The translations under genes were made by a program, and so were the position numbers. Below the pieces are notes generated by a model, which was given only the letters and a program-made list of their open reading frames with translations, ran no database searches and had not been told where the DNA came from. From Ruminococcus sp. (GTDB lineage Bacteria > Bacillota > Clostridia > Oscillospirales > Ruminococcaceae), in NCBI GenBank assembly GCA_017470535.1, contig JAFUYP010000032.1, positions 1-44,635 on the forward strand: a stretch of 44,635 nt of DNA, read 5' to 3'. Numbering within the stretch: the stretch's first letter is position 1; every line of letters starts with the position of its first letter. This document shows, in pieces, positions 1 to 7,145 of the stretch.

Positions 1-26
1 AACCCCTTTCCAAAGACTTCTAATTT

Positions 27-66
27 ATTTTTTCATAAAGGGCATATATGCCCTTTATGAAAAAAT
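27..66. repeat. Perfect 40-bp palindrome
   Basis: Positions 27-46 are the exact reverse complement of 47-66, centred on GGGCATATATGCCC. The arms end in six T and six A, so either strand could give a hairpin followed by a T run. No gene lies to its left in the window. It may be a bidirectional terminator for a gene just outside the edge or part of a dispersed intergenic repeat. Confidence 0.75.
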
Positions 67-91
67 GGGTCAAAAGTTTTAGGAAGGGGGT

Positions 92-128
92 CTGGGGGAG
101 AACCCTTTTTCAAAAGGGTTTCCCCCAG
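92..128. repeat. G/C-tract hairpin repeat
   Basis: CTGGGGGA at 92-99 pairs with TCCCCCAG at 121-128. The stem continues through AACCCTTTT/AAAAGGGTT with one bulged base, giving a near-complete hairpin. The purine-rich run before it (about 71-98) and this hairpin look like a dispersed intergenic repeat of gut Firmicutes; that identification is from memory and untested. Nothing coding is seen from 1 to 264. Confidence 0.6.
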
Positions 129-229
129 TAGAACATATAAGTATCTCTATTAGCACTGCCCAAATGCTCCCCGGGTTTTTGCGTCTGTCCGGCGTGGACA
201 CGAGATGATAAGTAAATGTTCCAAACACA

Positions 230-263
230 AAAACCGTCCCCGGTTCGATCCGAGGACGGTTTT
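230..263 (-). terminator. Terminator of the SHOCT-like gene
   Basis: AAAACCGTCC at 230-239 pairs with GGACGGTTTT at 254-263. On the minus strand the hairpin lies directly after the stop codon at 265 and is followed by a T run. The loop contains GGTTCGATCC, which resembles a tRNA T-loop, but no tRNA surrounds it. Confidence 0.8.
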
Positions 264-264
264 A

Positions 265-828
265 TTATTCAGTAAGCTCCTTGATCTTCTGAGCTTTTTC
301 TTCTTTGGTTATAAGACCAAGCTCAGCCTGCTGCTCAACTTTCCGTATCGCTTCAAAATTCTCGACTTTCTTGTATGCTCTTTTTAGCTTTGTATCATAC
401 TCTTCCTGTGTTAAAAGATCCATTCCCAACGCTTTGTCAAGCTTTTGTTTTTCTTTAAGATAGTCCTGCTCTGCAATTGCTTTATCACGGACAATGTCCT
501 TCTGCTTGATCTCTTTTTCAAGCTGTATGATCTTTTGCTGCAATTCCTGTTTTTTTGTGAGCTTGGGGTCTATCATTTTTAGAATATCAGATATATCTAT
601 TCCCGGCATTTCATTCGTTTCAATTACGAGATCAAGATATTTTCTGCCTATTTGTACATAAGCAGCATTTAGCTCCTGGTCTATTACATTGATCTGTGAA
701 CGTAAAGATACAAGCTCTGCCTGCTCCTGTGTTGCAACGGTAGCATTTGACCCTAATTTACCTGCTGTTGTAGATGCAGTTCTCCCAATGCTTTTTGCTG
801 TTGATTGGACTTTGTCAAAAATGCCCAT
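265..828 (-). CDS. Coiled-coil protein with SHOCT-like C-terminus
   Basis: A 187-residue protein of unknown function with no signal peptide or membrane segment. The first 40 residues are Ser/Thr/Ala-rich. From about residue 45 the protein is helical and charged (KKQELQQKIIQLEKEIKQK), predicting a coiled coil. The last 60 residues contain two motifs of the type G-(L/I)-(L/I)-T-x-E-E-(Y/K)-x-x-K, which resemble SHOCT domains, short C-terminal oligomerisation modules in bacteria. A consensus promoter lies just upstream (TATAAT at 859-864 and TTGACA at 882-887 on the minus strand, 17-bp spacer) and a terminator follows, so it is probably monocistronic. It is divergent from the XRE regulator at 962, a possible controller of this gene; that is inference from position only. 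Confidence 0.75.
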   Translation of the reverse strand: MGIFDKVQSTAKSIGRTASTTAGKLGSNATVATQEQAELVSLRSQINVIDQELNAAYVQIGRKYLDLVIETNEMPGIDISDILKMIDPKLTKKQELQQKIIQLEKEIKQKDIVRDKAIAEQDYLKEKQKLDKALGMDLLTQEEYDTKLKRAYKKVENFEAIRKVEQQAELGLITKEEKAQKIKELTE

Positions 829-858
829 AAAATGACCACCTTTCGTTTCTTTTTTATA

Positions 859-887
859 ATTATATCACTAAACTCACTATTTGTCAA
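859..887 (-). promoter_or_regulatory. Sigma-A promoter of the SHOCT-like gene
   Basis: Read on the minus strand: TTGACA (882-887), 17 bp, TATAAT (859-864). Both boxes match the vegetative consensus and the start codon lies 31 bp downstream. Confidence 0.8.
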
Positions 888-908
888 GTGTAAACTCTCT
901 TAAAGTGA

Positions 909-931
909 GCATATTTCATAAAAAAATATGC
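909..931. promoter_or_regulatory. Inverted repeat upstream of the XRE gene, possible operator
   Basis: GCATATTT (909-916) and AAATATGC (924-931) form a perfect 8-bp inverted repeat with a 7-bp spacer. It sits about 30 bp before the XRE start and next to a weak -10-like TATCAT (932-937). Autoregulation by the adjacent XRE protein is plausible but unproven. Confidence 0.4.
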
Positions 932-961
932 TATCATTATATAAAAGGCGGTGGATTTGAT

Positions 962-1303
962 ATGAGCAGCATTGGCAGCAGGATAAAAAATGCACGTAAA
1001 AGAGTGAGTATGACACAACGTCAACTGGCAGGGAAAGCATTTGTGAGTGAAAGCTATATAGCTATGATCGAGCTTAATAAAAGAAACCCCAGCACAGATG
1101 TTGTGATAAAGATAGCCGATATACTTGGGGTAAGCCCCGATAAGCTTCTTATTGGTGAACAGCAAGATAGAAATGTGGAGTTGTATGATGAATGGAAAGC
1201 GCTTATGAATGGGCGTACACCCGCTGAAATAGAAAATGCCAATAGACTTGTGAGACAGTTTTTCAGCTCGCTTGACGATTTGAAAGAGCATGAGAGAGCT
1301 TAG
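962..1303 (+). CDS. XRE-family HTH transcriptional regulator
   Basis: A 113-residue DNA-binding protein. Residues 1-60 form a classical Cro/CI helix-turn-helix (IGSRIKNARKRVSMTQRQLA, then SESYIAMIE, then PSTDVVIKIADILGVSPDKL). The remaining 50 residues are a short acidic helical tail. The ATG at 962 was chosen because AAGGCGGTGG precedes it and the HTH begins directly there; an upstream in-frame ATG at 881 would add 27 residues lying over the promoter. No phage genes are nearby, so this is probably a small chromosomal regulator. Its target may be itself or the divergent gene at 265-828, given the inverted repeat at 909-931. Confidence 0.85.
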   Translation: MSSIGSRIKNARKRVSMTQRQLAGKAFVSESYIAMIELNKRNPSTDVVIKIADILGVSPDKLLIGEQQDRNVELYDEWKALMNGRTPAEIENANRLVRQFFSSLDDLKEHERA

Positions 1304-1350
1304 AAATAAAGTAAGATTATTTTTTGTTTATTATTCCGCCAAACACTAAA

Positions 1351-1383
1351 AAAGAGCCCGGCGCATAAAGCGTCAGGCTCTTT
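1351..1383 (-). terminator. Terminator of the acidic-tailed lipoprotein gene
   Basis: AAAGAGCC (1351-1358) pairs with GGCTCTTT (1376-1383). On the minus strand this follows the stop at 1420 and ends in a T run. Confidence 0.75.
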
Positions 1384-1419
1384 GTATATCCAAATTTAAG
1401 CGTGGTAAAAGGGCTGAAA

Positions 1420-2205
1420 TTACTCAGCAGCCTCTTCAACGCCCTCAGCAGCTTCCTCGCCGCCTTCAACAGCCTCTTCGCCGCCTTCAACAGCTTCTTC
1501 TGTGCCCTCAGCGTCTTCAGCACCTTCCTCAGTGCCCTCTGCGCCTTCTTCTGTGCCTTCAGCAGTCTCGTCGCCCTCAGCAGCTTCGCCTTCCTCAAAA
1601 GCAGTTGTGAGGTCTACGCTTGCGTTAGCAACATAGATAGCGCCCTTGAACTCTTCAGAGTCAGGCATCTCGTTTGTGAGAACCGTAGTGCCGTCGTTCT
1701 CCTCAAGCTCGAACTCGCTTGAAACGTTGTTGATGTTTGTGATGATCTTCTTGCCCTCGATCGTGTATGTACCAACGAGCTTGCCCATGCCGACCTGTGC
1801 GCACATAGCCTTGCCGTCAGCGCTGAATGCATATGTTACCATCTGTGACTCAGGATCAGCACCGATCTCTGCTGCATAGTCAGCGATCTGTACTACTGTG
1901 TCGTCTTGCTTAACGAGCATACCGAGTGTCCAAGCGTTAGCTGTAAGAGCTGCTGTGTCAACTTCACCGTCAGCTGCGGGAGTCTCTGCCTCGGAGCTTG
2001 CTTCGTCTGTTGTGCTCTCTGCTGTGCTCTCTGCTGCCGAGCTCTCTTCTGCTGCGCTGCTGCTCTCTGCTGCCGAGCTTGCTGCTGCGGAGCTGGACTC
2101 TGCTGCCTTGCTGCTGGATGAGCTGTCATCACCGCAAGCTGTCATAGACATCATCATAGCGATAGCCATAGCGAGAACTGCGGAAGCCTTGTAAATCTTC
2201 TTCAT
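1420..2205 (-). CDS. Lipoprotein with Ser/Ala linker and acidic repetitive tail
   Basis: A 261-residue predicted lipoprotein. It has a basic/hydrophobic leader and a lipobox ending at the Cys of MTAC (residue 24). A Ser/Ala/Glu-rich low-complexity linker spans about 25-80. A folded core of about 120 residues (83-205) carries the phrases WTLGMLVKQDD and GTYTIEGKKI, like the small beta-rich domains of other clostridial surface lipoproteins. The tail from about 210 is built of repeats of EEGAEGTEEGAE type and is strongly acidic. The encoding DNA (1420-1590) is a degenerate tandem repeat and may vary in length between strains. Function unknown; the acidic tail could bind cations or keep the protein extended at the surface (speculation). 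AGGAGG precedes the ATG. Confidence 0.8.
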   Translation of the reverse strand: MKKIYKASAVLAMAIAMMMSMTACGDDSSSSSKAAESSSAAASSAAESSSAAEESSAAESTAESTTDEASSEAETPAADGEVDTAALTANAWTLGMLVKQDDTVVQIADYAAEIGADPESQMVTYAFSADGKAMCAQVGMGKLVGTYTIEGKKIITNINNVSSEFELEENDGTTVLTNEMPDSEEFKGAIYVANASVDLTTAFEEGEAAEGDETAEGTEEGAEGTEEGAEDAEGTEEAVEGGEEAVEGGEEAAEGVEEAAE

Positions 2206-2516
2206 AGTAAAATCCTCCTAAACAATTTGGTACATAATAAAATATGAATCTGCTTTAACATTTGATATTTTACCATTATTTTAACAAAGTGTCAAGGGTT
2301 TTTCCTGTGTGAAAACAAATTTCTTGCACTGCAACATATTTTACAATAAAAACACATATTTTTTGTGCAATTAGCACACAAAGGCTCTTGAAAAATCCGT
2401 GTTAACTAAATGTTAATAATTTTCTCTTTAGTGAGTATTGACAAAACGGCTTAATATATGCTATAATTTTTATACAAAATAAGCAAATAGCGCTTAGTAA
2501 AGAGGAGGATATTATT
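2206..2516. other. Intergenic region between divergent genes
   Basis: An A/T-rich spacer of 311 bp holding the 5' region of the lipoprotein gene and the promoter of rubrerythrin. No ORF, RNA gene or repeat was recognised apart from the promoter listed separately. Confidence 0.6.
2438..2467 (+). promoter_or_regulatory. Sigma-A promoter of rubrerythrin
   Basis: TTGACA (2438-2443), 18 bp, TATAAT (2462-2467), followed by a leader and AAGAGGAGG before the ATG at 2517. No clear PerR box was seen. Confidence 0.8.
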
Positions 2517-3065
2517 ATGGCAAAGTTTGTATGTTCAGTATGTGGTTACGTTTATGAGGGCGACGCTGCACCCGAGCAGTGCCCGGTATGTAAAGCACCT
2601 GCATCAAAATTCAATAAAATGGACGAGGAAGCAGGCATGACCTGGGCTTCCGAGCACGTTGTAGGTATCGCATCAGACGTTCCGGAGGATATAAAGAAGG
2701 ATCTCAGATCCAACTTCGAGGGTGAATGCAGCGAAGTTGGTATGTACCTTGCAATGGCAAGAGTAGCATATAGAGAGGGCTACCCCGAGGTAGGAATGTA
2801 CTACGAAAAGGCAGCCTATGAGGAGGCAGAGCACGCTGCAAAGTTTGCTGAGCTGTTAGGCGAGGTGCTTACAGACAGCACAAAGAAGAATCTCCAGATG
2901 CGTGTTGACGCCGAGAACGGCGCTACCGCAGGCAAGACCGACCTTGCAAAGAGAGCAAAGGCTCTCAACCTCGACGCTATCCACGATACCGTTCATGAAA
3001 TGGCTCGTGACGAAGCAAGACACGGCAAGGCATTCAAGGGCCTGCTCGACAGATATTTCGGCTAA
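2517..3065 (+). CDS. Reverse-type rubrerythrin
   Basis: A 182-residue cytoplasmic diiron protein that in anaerobes reduces hydrogen peroxide to water using electrons relayed through a rubredoxin centre. Residues 1-32 form the rubredoxin-like Fe(Cys)4 site (C6-x2-C9 and C22-x2-C25). Residues of about 45-182 form the four-helix ferritin-like domain with carboxylate/His ligands in GECSE, EEAEHA and DEARHG. Classical rubrerythrin carries the rubredoxin domain at the C-terminus; here it is N-terminal, the reverse arrangement known from clostridial oxygen-induced rubrerythrins. It has its own strong promoter and is monocistronic. Identification is firm; peroxide detoxification is family knowledge. 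Confidence 0.95.
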   Translation: MAKFVCSVCGYVYEGDAAPEQCPVCKAPASKFNKMDEEAGMTWASEHVVGIASDVPEDIKKDLRSNFEGECSEVGMYLAMARVAYREGYPEVGMYYEKAAYEEAEHAAKFAELLGEVLTDSTKKNLQMRVDAENGATAGKTDLAKRAKALNLDAIHDTVHEMARDEARHGKAFKGLLDRYFG

Positions 3066-3074
3066 AACAAAACC

Positions 3075-3142
3075 GACCCACCCCGTAAGACGAATACCCA
3101 TATAGAAGTTTTGCCCCTGAGTGTTACAAAGCACTCAGGGGC
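3075..3142. repeat. Dispersed repeat with hairpin, left copy
   Basis: The hairpin GCCCCTGAGTG (3113-3123) / CACTCAGGGGC (3132-3142) directly abuts a 38-bp segment (3075-3112). About 32 of 38 bases of that segment match the reverse complement of 3725-3762. The hairpin may also terminate rubrerythrin, although no good T run follows. It pairs with the element at 3686-3762. Confidence 0.65.
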
Positions 3143-3178
3143 ATTGTGCATATTTATGTTGCTAAGCTAAATCAGAAT

Positions 3179-3613
3179 TTATACCCGCTTTTTTGAATTT
3201 CTGATATATAGTGCTGTTGTAATAACAACCGCCAGAATAAGAATGTGCAAAATGGTATGATAAACATCGGGTATATATCTTCCGTCAATTTCGATCCACT
3301 TTATAGCACCTGAGAAATACTTTATCTTATCTTCAAGTGAACCCATTACACCTTTGCTAAAAATAGTGTACCATTCGTGGCATAAAAATTGAATTACGAA
3401 CCATAATGATGTCCATACCCAAACAGCCCATTTCCCGATTTTCTCCTTAAAGATGAATAATATCATCGCTGCTAAATAAATAAGAAAAAATAATCCGTCA
3501 TCTTTATATGAACGTGTGACCAGATATGAATTGCTGAAATAGACACCTGTCATATCAAGAAAAAACCACAGCAGAAGAAGTGTTTGGGTTATTATACAAT
3601 ATCTTTTCTTCAT
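3179..3613 (-). CDS. Small polytopic membrane protein, function unknown
   Basis: A 144-residue protein with four likely transmembrane segments at about 5-27, 43-56, 62-80 and 114-137. Loops are short and positive residues at the ends suggest a cytoplasmic C-terminus (NSKKRV). No catalytic or transport motif was recognised. The gene has lower GC than its neighbours. It stands alone between two mirrored copies of an intergenic repeat (3075-3142 and 3686-3762), so acquisition or mobilisation as a cassette is conceivable. Start at the ATG encoding MKKRYCI; the upstream sequence GGTGG on the minus strand is only a modest ribosome site. Confidence 0.65.
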   Translation of the reverse strand: MKKRYCIITQTLLLLWFFLDMTGVYFSNSYLVTRSYKDDGLFFLIYLAAMILFIFKEKIGKWAVWVWTSLWFVIQFLCHEWYTIFSKGVMGSLEDKIKYFSGAIKWIEIDGRYIPDVYHTILHILILAVVITTALYIRNSKKRV

Positions 3614-3685
3614 TATTTACCACCTAAATTCCGATTTTTGTCAGTAAAAATTATAGCACATCATCTCTGTACTGTCAATAGAAAC

Positions 3686-3762
3686 GCCATAGTACTTCTG
3701 ACTGTAAATCAGAAATACTATGGCTAAAACTTCTATATGAGTATCTTTCTTATGGAGTGGGT
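3686..3762. repeat. Dispersed repeat with hairpin, right copy
   Basis: An imperfect 16-bp inverted repeat (3686-3701 / 3709-3724, one mismatch) is followed by 3725-3762. That segment begins AAAACTTCTATATG and ends GTGGGTC. The same hairpin-plus-38-bp layout occurs in opposite orientation at 3075-3142. Confidence 0.65.
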
Positions 3763-3775
3763 CTTTTTTCTTTGT

Positions 3776-5110
3776 TTACTTTACCTTTACCTTCTTAACA
3801 GCCGAGTAAGCACCTGCGTACTTTTTGCCGCTCACATTCTTGTAAGCTCTCACCTTTACATAATAGGTCTTGCCCTTTTTGAGCTTCTTTACCGTCTTGC
3901 TGAGCTTGCTTGCGCCCTTGACCGTAACAGTCTTAGTCGTTTTCTTAGTAAACTTCTTGGAGGTCGAGTATGTCACCTCGTACCCTGTAACGCCGCCGGC
4001 AGCCTTCTTGTAAGTTACTTTGAGCTGCTTTGTCTTGGGGCTTGTGAGCTTGTTTACCGTTACCTTTTCAGGTACTATCTTGAATGTCTTCTTTTTAGTG
4101 CCCGAGAAGTTGCCCAGACCCTTGATAGTAACTGTTGCCGTACCTATCTTTGTGTTGTTCTTGTAGGTGAGCTTGTAATCTCTGTCCTTGATAAGATCGA
4201 CCTGGTCAAACTTTACATTTACTATCGGCTTTTTAGCCTTGCCTGTGTACTTGTAGGAAGTCTTGTTTAATGTGATATTGAGCTCCTTGACATTTATAGT
4301 CTTGTCACTGACCTGACCATTGCCGCTCTCGCCCTTGTCGATGAGCCAGTATTTGAAACCGTGAGCCTTTGCATACTTTTCAGCACCGCTGCCCGAGTAG
4401 CAGCTTATCACAAAGCTCGTGTTCTTGGCATAAGCATCACCTTTGGTATCGTAAACAAAACCGAGCTTGCTCTCTTCGAGCTGCTTTTTGGTGATAGTGC
4501 AGTTTTTCGGGAACTCAACTCTCATAAGATTGTCAAGTCCGAACAGTGAGAAATAACCGAGTGTGCCAATTTTCTCAGGCATATCTATATACCAGAGATT
4601 CTTGTGATTTGCAATAACGCCTACATCGCTATCATCAAGAAGACTTGTAAGATCTTCCTTGAGCGTCAGCGTGTTCATACCATTCGGCACGATGACCGGG
4701 AAAACATCATTTGTCAGCGGATTGAGTGCGTAAAGCACGCCGTTGTTTGCAAAATAATGCCTGCTGTGAGTTCCGAATGCCGTAGCATAGGGACCTACTG
4801 TAACAGCTATAGCAGGAGATTCGTAATTGAAGTAGCTGATAAGCCTCGGTGAAAGGCTTATAGTGCTTGAATTATCAATGACAGACGGGATAGTAACTAC
4901 CGTGTCAGAGTCCTCCGTGTAGCTTGTAAGCTCCTTGTAGTCGCTGCCCTCAAAGGTATAGTATTCAAAACCATAGTAGCTGCCTACGATAGCCGTATCC
5001 GTGTCATTTGCAGACGCAATAACATTTTCAAAGCCTGTCTCTGCCGGCAGAGACGCCGCCGAGCCGAACAGTACAGCCAGAGCAAGAACGCCCGATGCAA
5101 TTTTTTTCAT
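3776..5110 (-). CDS. Secreted protein with leucine-rich-like, Ig-like and FN3-like domains
   Basis: A 444-residue exported protein. The signal peptide is residues 1 to about 25 (MKKIASGVLALAVLFGSAAS). Residues of about 60-265 resemble degenerate BspA/LRR_5-type surface repeats (NLWYIDMPEKIGTLGYFSLF, then GSGAEKYAKAHGFKYWLID). Residues of about 280-350 form an Ig-like module (YTGKAKKP, YKNNTKIGTATVTIKG, KKTFKI). The last 90 residues form a fibronectin-III-like module ending in the basic AYSAVKKVKVK. There is no LPXTG anchor, so it is released or held by the basic tail. The ATG at 5110 follows AAGGAGG; an earlier ATG 24 bp upstream lacks such a site. It is a paralogue of the protein at 5432-6526, sharing the last two domains. 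Role inferred: adhesion or carbohydrate binding. Confidence 0.8.
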   Translation of the reverse strand: MKKIASGVLALAVLFGSAASLPAETGFENVIASANDTDTAIVGSYYGFEYYTFEGSDYKELTSYTEDSDTVVTIPSVIDNSSTISLSPRLISYFNYESPAIAVTVGPYATAFGTHSRHYFANNGVLYALNPLTNDVFPVIVPNGMNTLTLKEDLTSLLDDSDVGVIANHKNLWYIDMPEKIGTLGYFSLFGLDNLMRVEFPKNCTITKKQLEESKLGFVYDTKGDAYAKNTSFVISCYSGSGAEKYAKAHGFKYWLIDKGESGNGQVSDKTINVKELNITLNKTSYKYTGKAKKPIVNVKFDQVDLIKDRDYKLTYKNNTKIGTATVTIKGLGNFSGTKKKTFKIVPEKVTVNKLTSPKTKQLKVTYKKAAGGVTGYEVTYSTSKKFTKKTTKTVTVKGASKLSKTVKKLKKGKTYYVKVRAYKNVSGKKYAGAYSAVKKVKVK

Positions 5111-5396
5111 TTGTTTTTCCTCCTTAATGAGCATCTTTAAAAGATGTATTTTATTGACGTTTTCATTATAACACTAATTCATTATTTTGTCAATAACCCC
5201 CCCGAGTACGCCACGGAGATAGGTTCTTGCTTTCCTCAGATGCTCAGAAGCAATTCCCTAAAAAATGCTTTCCGTGCGAGTACCCGGCGACCGCCCCCGA
5301 CCTTCTCCGCATCACTTGCCCGAAAGGGCATCCGTCCGCCGCCAGCGGACACCATAACTGTTACCTGTTACCTGAACAAAGAGGGTATGGAGTGAC
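5111..5396. other. Intergenic region with CCTGTTA-type repeat
   Basis: A 286-bp spacer between two surface-protein genes with no credible coding sequence. 5357-5374 contains the repeat ACTGTTACCTGTTACCTG, preceded by a GC-rich CGCCGCCAGCGGACACC stretch. A related combination occurs at 8885-8928 and, degenerately, at 9353-9393. Confidence 0.5.
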
Positions 5397-5425
5397 CAAA
5401 AGACCCCCGAAAGATCGGGGGTCTT
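5397..5425 (-). terminator. Terminator of the second Ig/FN3 protein gene
   Basis: AGACCCCC (5401-5408) pairs with GGGGGTCT (5417-5424). On the minus strand it lies just after the stop at 5432 and is followed by TTTT. Confidence 0.8.
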
Positions 5426-5431
5426 GTAATA

Positions 5432-6526
5432 TCATTTAACTTTGACCTTCTTAACAGCCGAGTAAGCACCGTAGTACTTAACACCGTTCACCACCTTGTA
5501 AGACCTTACCTTAACATAATAAGTCTTGCCCTTTTTGAGCTTTTTTATCGTCTTGGAGGTCTTGCCGGCGCCCTTGACCGTAACAGTCTTAGTCGTTTTC
5601 TTAGTAAACTTCTTGGAAGTCGAGTATTTCACCTGATACCCTGTGACCCCCTTGACCTTGCCGTAAGAAACCTTGAGCTGCCTGGTCTTCGGACTTGTAG
5701 CTTTCTTGATAGTAGTTTTCTTAGGGTTTATCTTGAAAGTTTTTGTGATAGTACCGGTATAAGCGCCCTTGCCCTTGATAGTAACAGTCGCCTTGCCGAC
5801 CTTGGTGTTGTTCTTGTAGGAAACAGTGTAGTCAGTGCCTTTTTTGAGCGTCTTTCCGCCCAGCTTAACGACCGGTGCCGGCTTTATAGCCTTTCCTGTG
5901 TAGACCTTGTTTGAAACGCCTGAAACACTTGCCTTTGTAAGACTCTTACCTGTTATCTTAAATGTCTTAGTTATTTTCTGTCCTGCAAAATATCCCTTGC
6001 CTTCAATGATAACGCTTGCAGTGCCGACCTTTGTATTGTTTTTGTAGGTAACGGAGTATTCGTAGTCCTTTTTAAGAGTATAGCTGCCCGATTTTACAGT
6101 GAAGTTCTGTGTCTGAGCCTTGCCTGTGTAGACCTTGTTTTTGATACCTGTAACAGTCGCCTTGCTTAGATCATTGCTTATATTTTCGTATCCGCCGCCC
6201 CCCGTGGGAGGGTTCGCTGTAGAATACTCCGGAGGAGTTACAGGCTCTTTATCATCAGGATCTAACTTCGGCTCAGGAATAGGAACCGGCGATTGATCTA
6301 TAATTGATCCATTCTCTTCAGCATACCTTTCGGCAGCCGACCCTCTGAAGCACTTTATCGTGTAATCGTCATCTGCTTGATAGGTGATCATCTGATGCTC
6401 GTCCTCTGCCGCCTGCGCCGCAATACCCCACTCTGCGCCGCAAACCCCTCCGGCAGCCGGCAGATACGCCGCCGCACCGAACACGATCCCCAGCGCCAGC
6501 GCCGAAGAAACAACTTGTCTTACCAT
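5432..6526 (-). CDS. Secreted protein with two Ig-like repeats and an FN3-like domain
   Basis: A 364-residue exported protein with a signal peptide (likely cut after AAQA, about residue 40). A short region carries CFRGSAAERYAEENG, which matches the GSGAEKYAKAHG segment of its neighbour, then a Pro-rich linker (about 78-112). Two tandem Ig-like repeats follow (each VYTGKA, then YKNNTKVG, then TKTFKI; about 120-195 and 200-270). The FN3-like C-terminus again ends AYSAVKKVKVK. Compared with the paralogue at 3776-5110, the LRR-like part is missing and an extra Ig repeat is present, as expected from modular duplication. The ATG at 6526 follows GGAGG with 8-nt spacing. Surface role inferred; no ligand can be assigned. 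Confidence 0.8.
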   Translation of the reverse strand: MVRQVVSSALALGIVFGAAAYLPAAGGVCGAEWGIAAQAAEDEHQMITYQADDDYTIKCFRGSAAERYAEENGSIIDQSPVPIPEPKLDPDDKEPVTPPEYSTANPPTGGGGYENISNDLSKATVTGIKNKVYTGKAQTQNFTVKSGSYTLKKDYEYSVTYKNNTKVGTASVIIEGKGYFAGQKITKTFKITGKSLTKASVSGVSNKVYTGKAIKPAPVVKLGGKTLKKGTDYTVSYKNNTKVGKATVTIKGKGAYTGTITKTFKINPKKTTIKKATSPKTRQLKVSYGKVKGVTGYQVKYSTSKKFTKKTTKTVTVKGAGKTSKTIKKLKKGKTYYVKVRSYKVVNGVKYYGAYSAVKKVKVK

Positions 6527-6658
6527 TTTTCATTCCTCCATATTAAATTTATATAAATATTATATCACATTCCATATAAAAATACAATTATTGATCTTGC
6601 TCAAATATGATAATACCAATTGTTATTATCTAACAAATAAACAAAAAATATAACAAAA

Positions 6659-6683
6659 CCCCCCGGGGATAATTCCCGGGGGG
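6659..6683 (-). terminator. rplL terminator
   Basis: CCCCCCGGG (6659-6667) is the exact complement of CCCGGGGGG (6675-6683). On the minus strand it follows the rplL stop and runs into TTTT. It is the likely end of the rplJ-rplL operon. Confidence 0.85.
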
Positions 6684-6701
6684 TAGTGATCAGATCTTAA
6701 A

Positions 6702-7073
6702 TTACTTAAGCTCAACAGTAGCGCCTGCTGCCTCGAGCTTCTCCTTGATCTCCTCAGCCTCAGCCTTGGAAGCGCCTTCCTTGATAGCCTTGGGAGCGCC
6801 CTCAACAAGCTCCTTAGCCTCTTTAAGACCAAGACCTGTGATCTCCTTAACAGCCTTGATAACGCCCATCTTAGCATCGCCGAAGGAAGCGAGAACAACG
6901 TCGAACTCAGTCTTCTCAGCCTCGCCGCCTGCTGCACCGCCTGCTGCCGGAGCTGCTGCGATAGCTGCTGTTACGCCGAACTCTTCCTGGATTGCGTCTA
7001 CGAGCTCCTTGAGCTCTAAAACTGTCATTGCTTTAACTTCTTCAATGATATTAGTGATCTTTTCAGATGCCAT
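6702..7073 (-). CDS. rplL: 50S ribosomal protein L7/L12
   Basis: A 123-residue stalk protein of the large ribosomal subunit, which recruits and stimulates translational GTPases. The N-terminal dimerisation helix ([20 protein letters not shown]), the Ala/Gly hinge (about 37-52) and the C-terminal globular domain ([44 protein letters not shown]) are all present. AGGAGA precedes the ATG. It lies 72 bp downstream of rplJ, the usual order, and is expected to be co-transcribed from the promoter at 7827-7855 and controlled through the L10 leader. Confidence 0.97.
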   Translation of the reverse strand: MASEKITNIIEEVKAMTVLELKELVDAIQEEFGVTAAIAAAPAAGGAAGGEAEKTEFDVVLASFGDAKMGVIKAVKEITGLGLKEAKELVEGAPKAIKEGASKAEAEEIKEKLEAAGATVELK

Positions 7074-7145
7074 GATTATTTCTCCTTTACAAATTAATAA
7101 ATAAGTTTTGCAGCTTATGCTGCCCTTACGCCGCCGAAATAGTTA

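Noticed and set aside
236-258. tRNA T-arm (GGTTCGATCC)
   Set aside because: No acceptor, D-arm or anticodon arm surrounds it and the stem is fully explained as a terminator.
1317-1598. Lys/Leu-rich minus-strand open frame
   Set aside because: Out-of-frame reading of the acidic repeat tail and terminator of the lipoprotein gene.
3179-3613. Insertion sequence bounded by the flanking inverted repeats
   Set aside because: The enclosed gene is a membrane protein with no transposase motifs and no target duplication was seen; reported only as a possible cassette.
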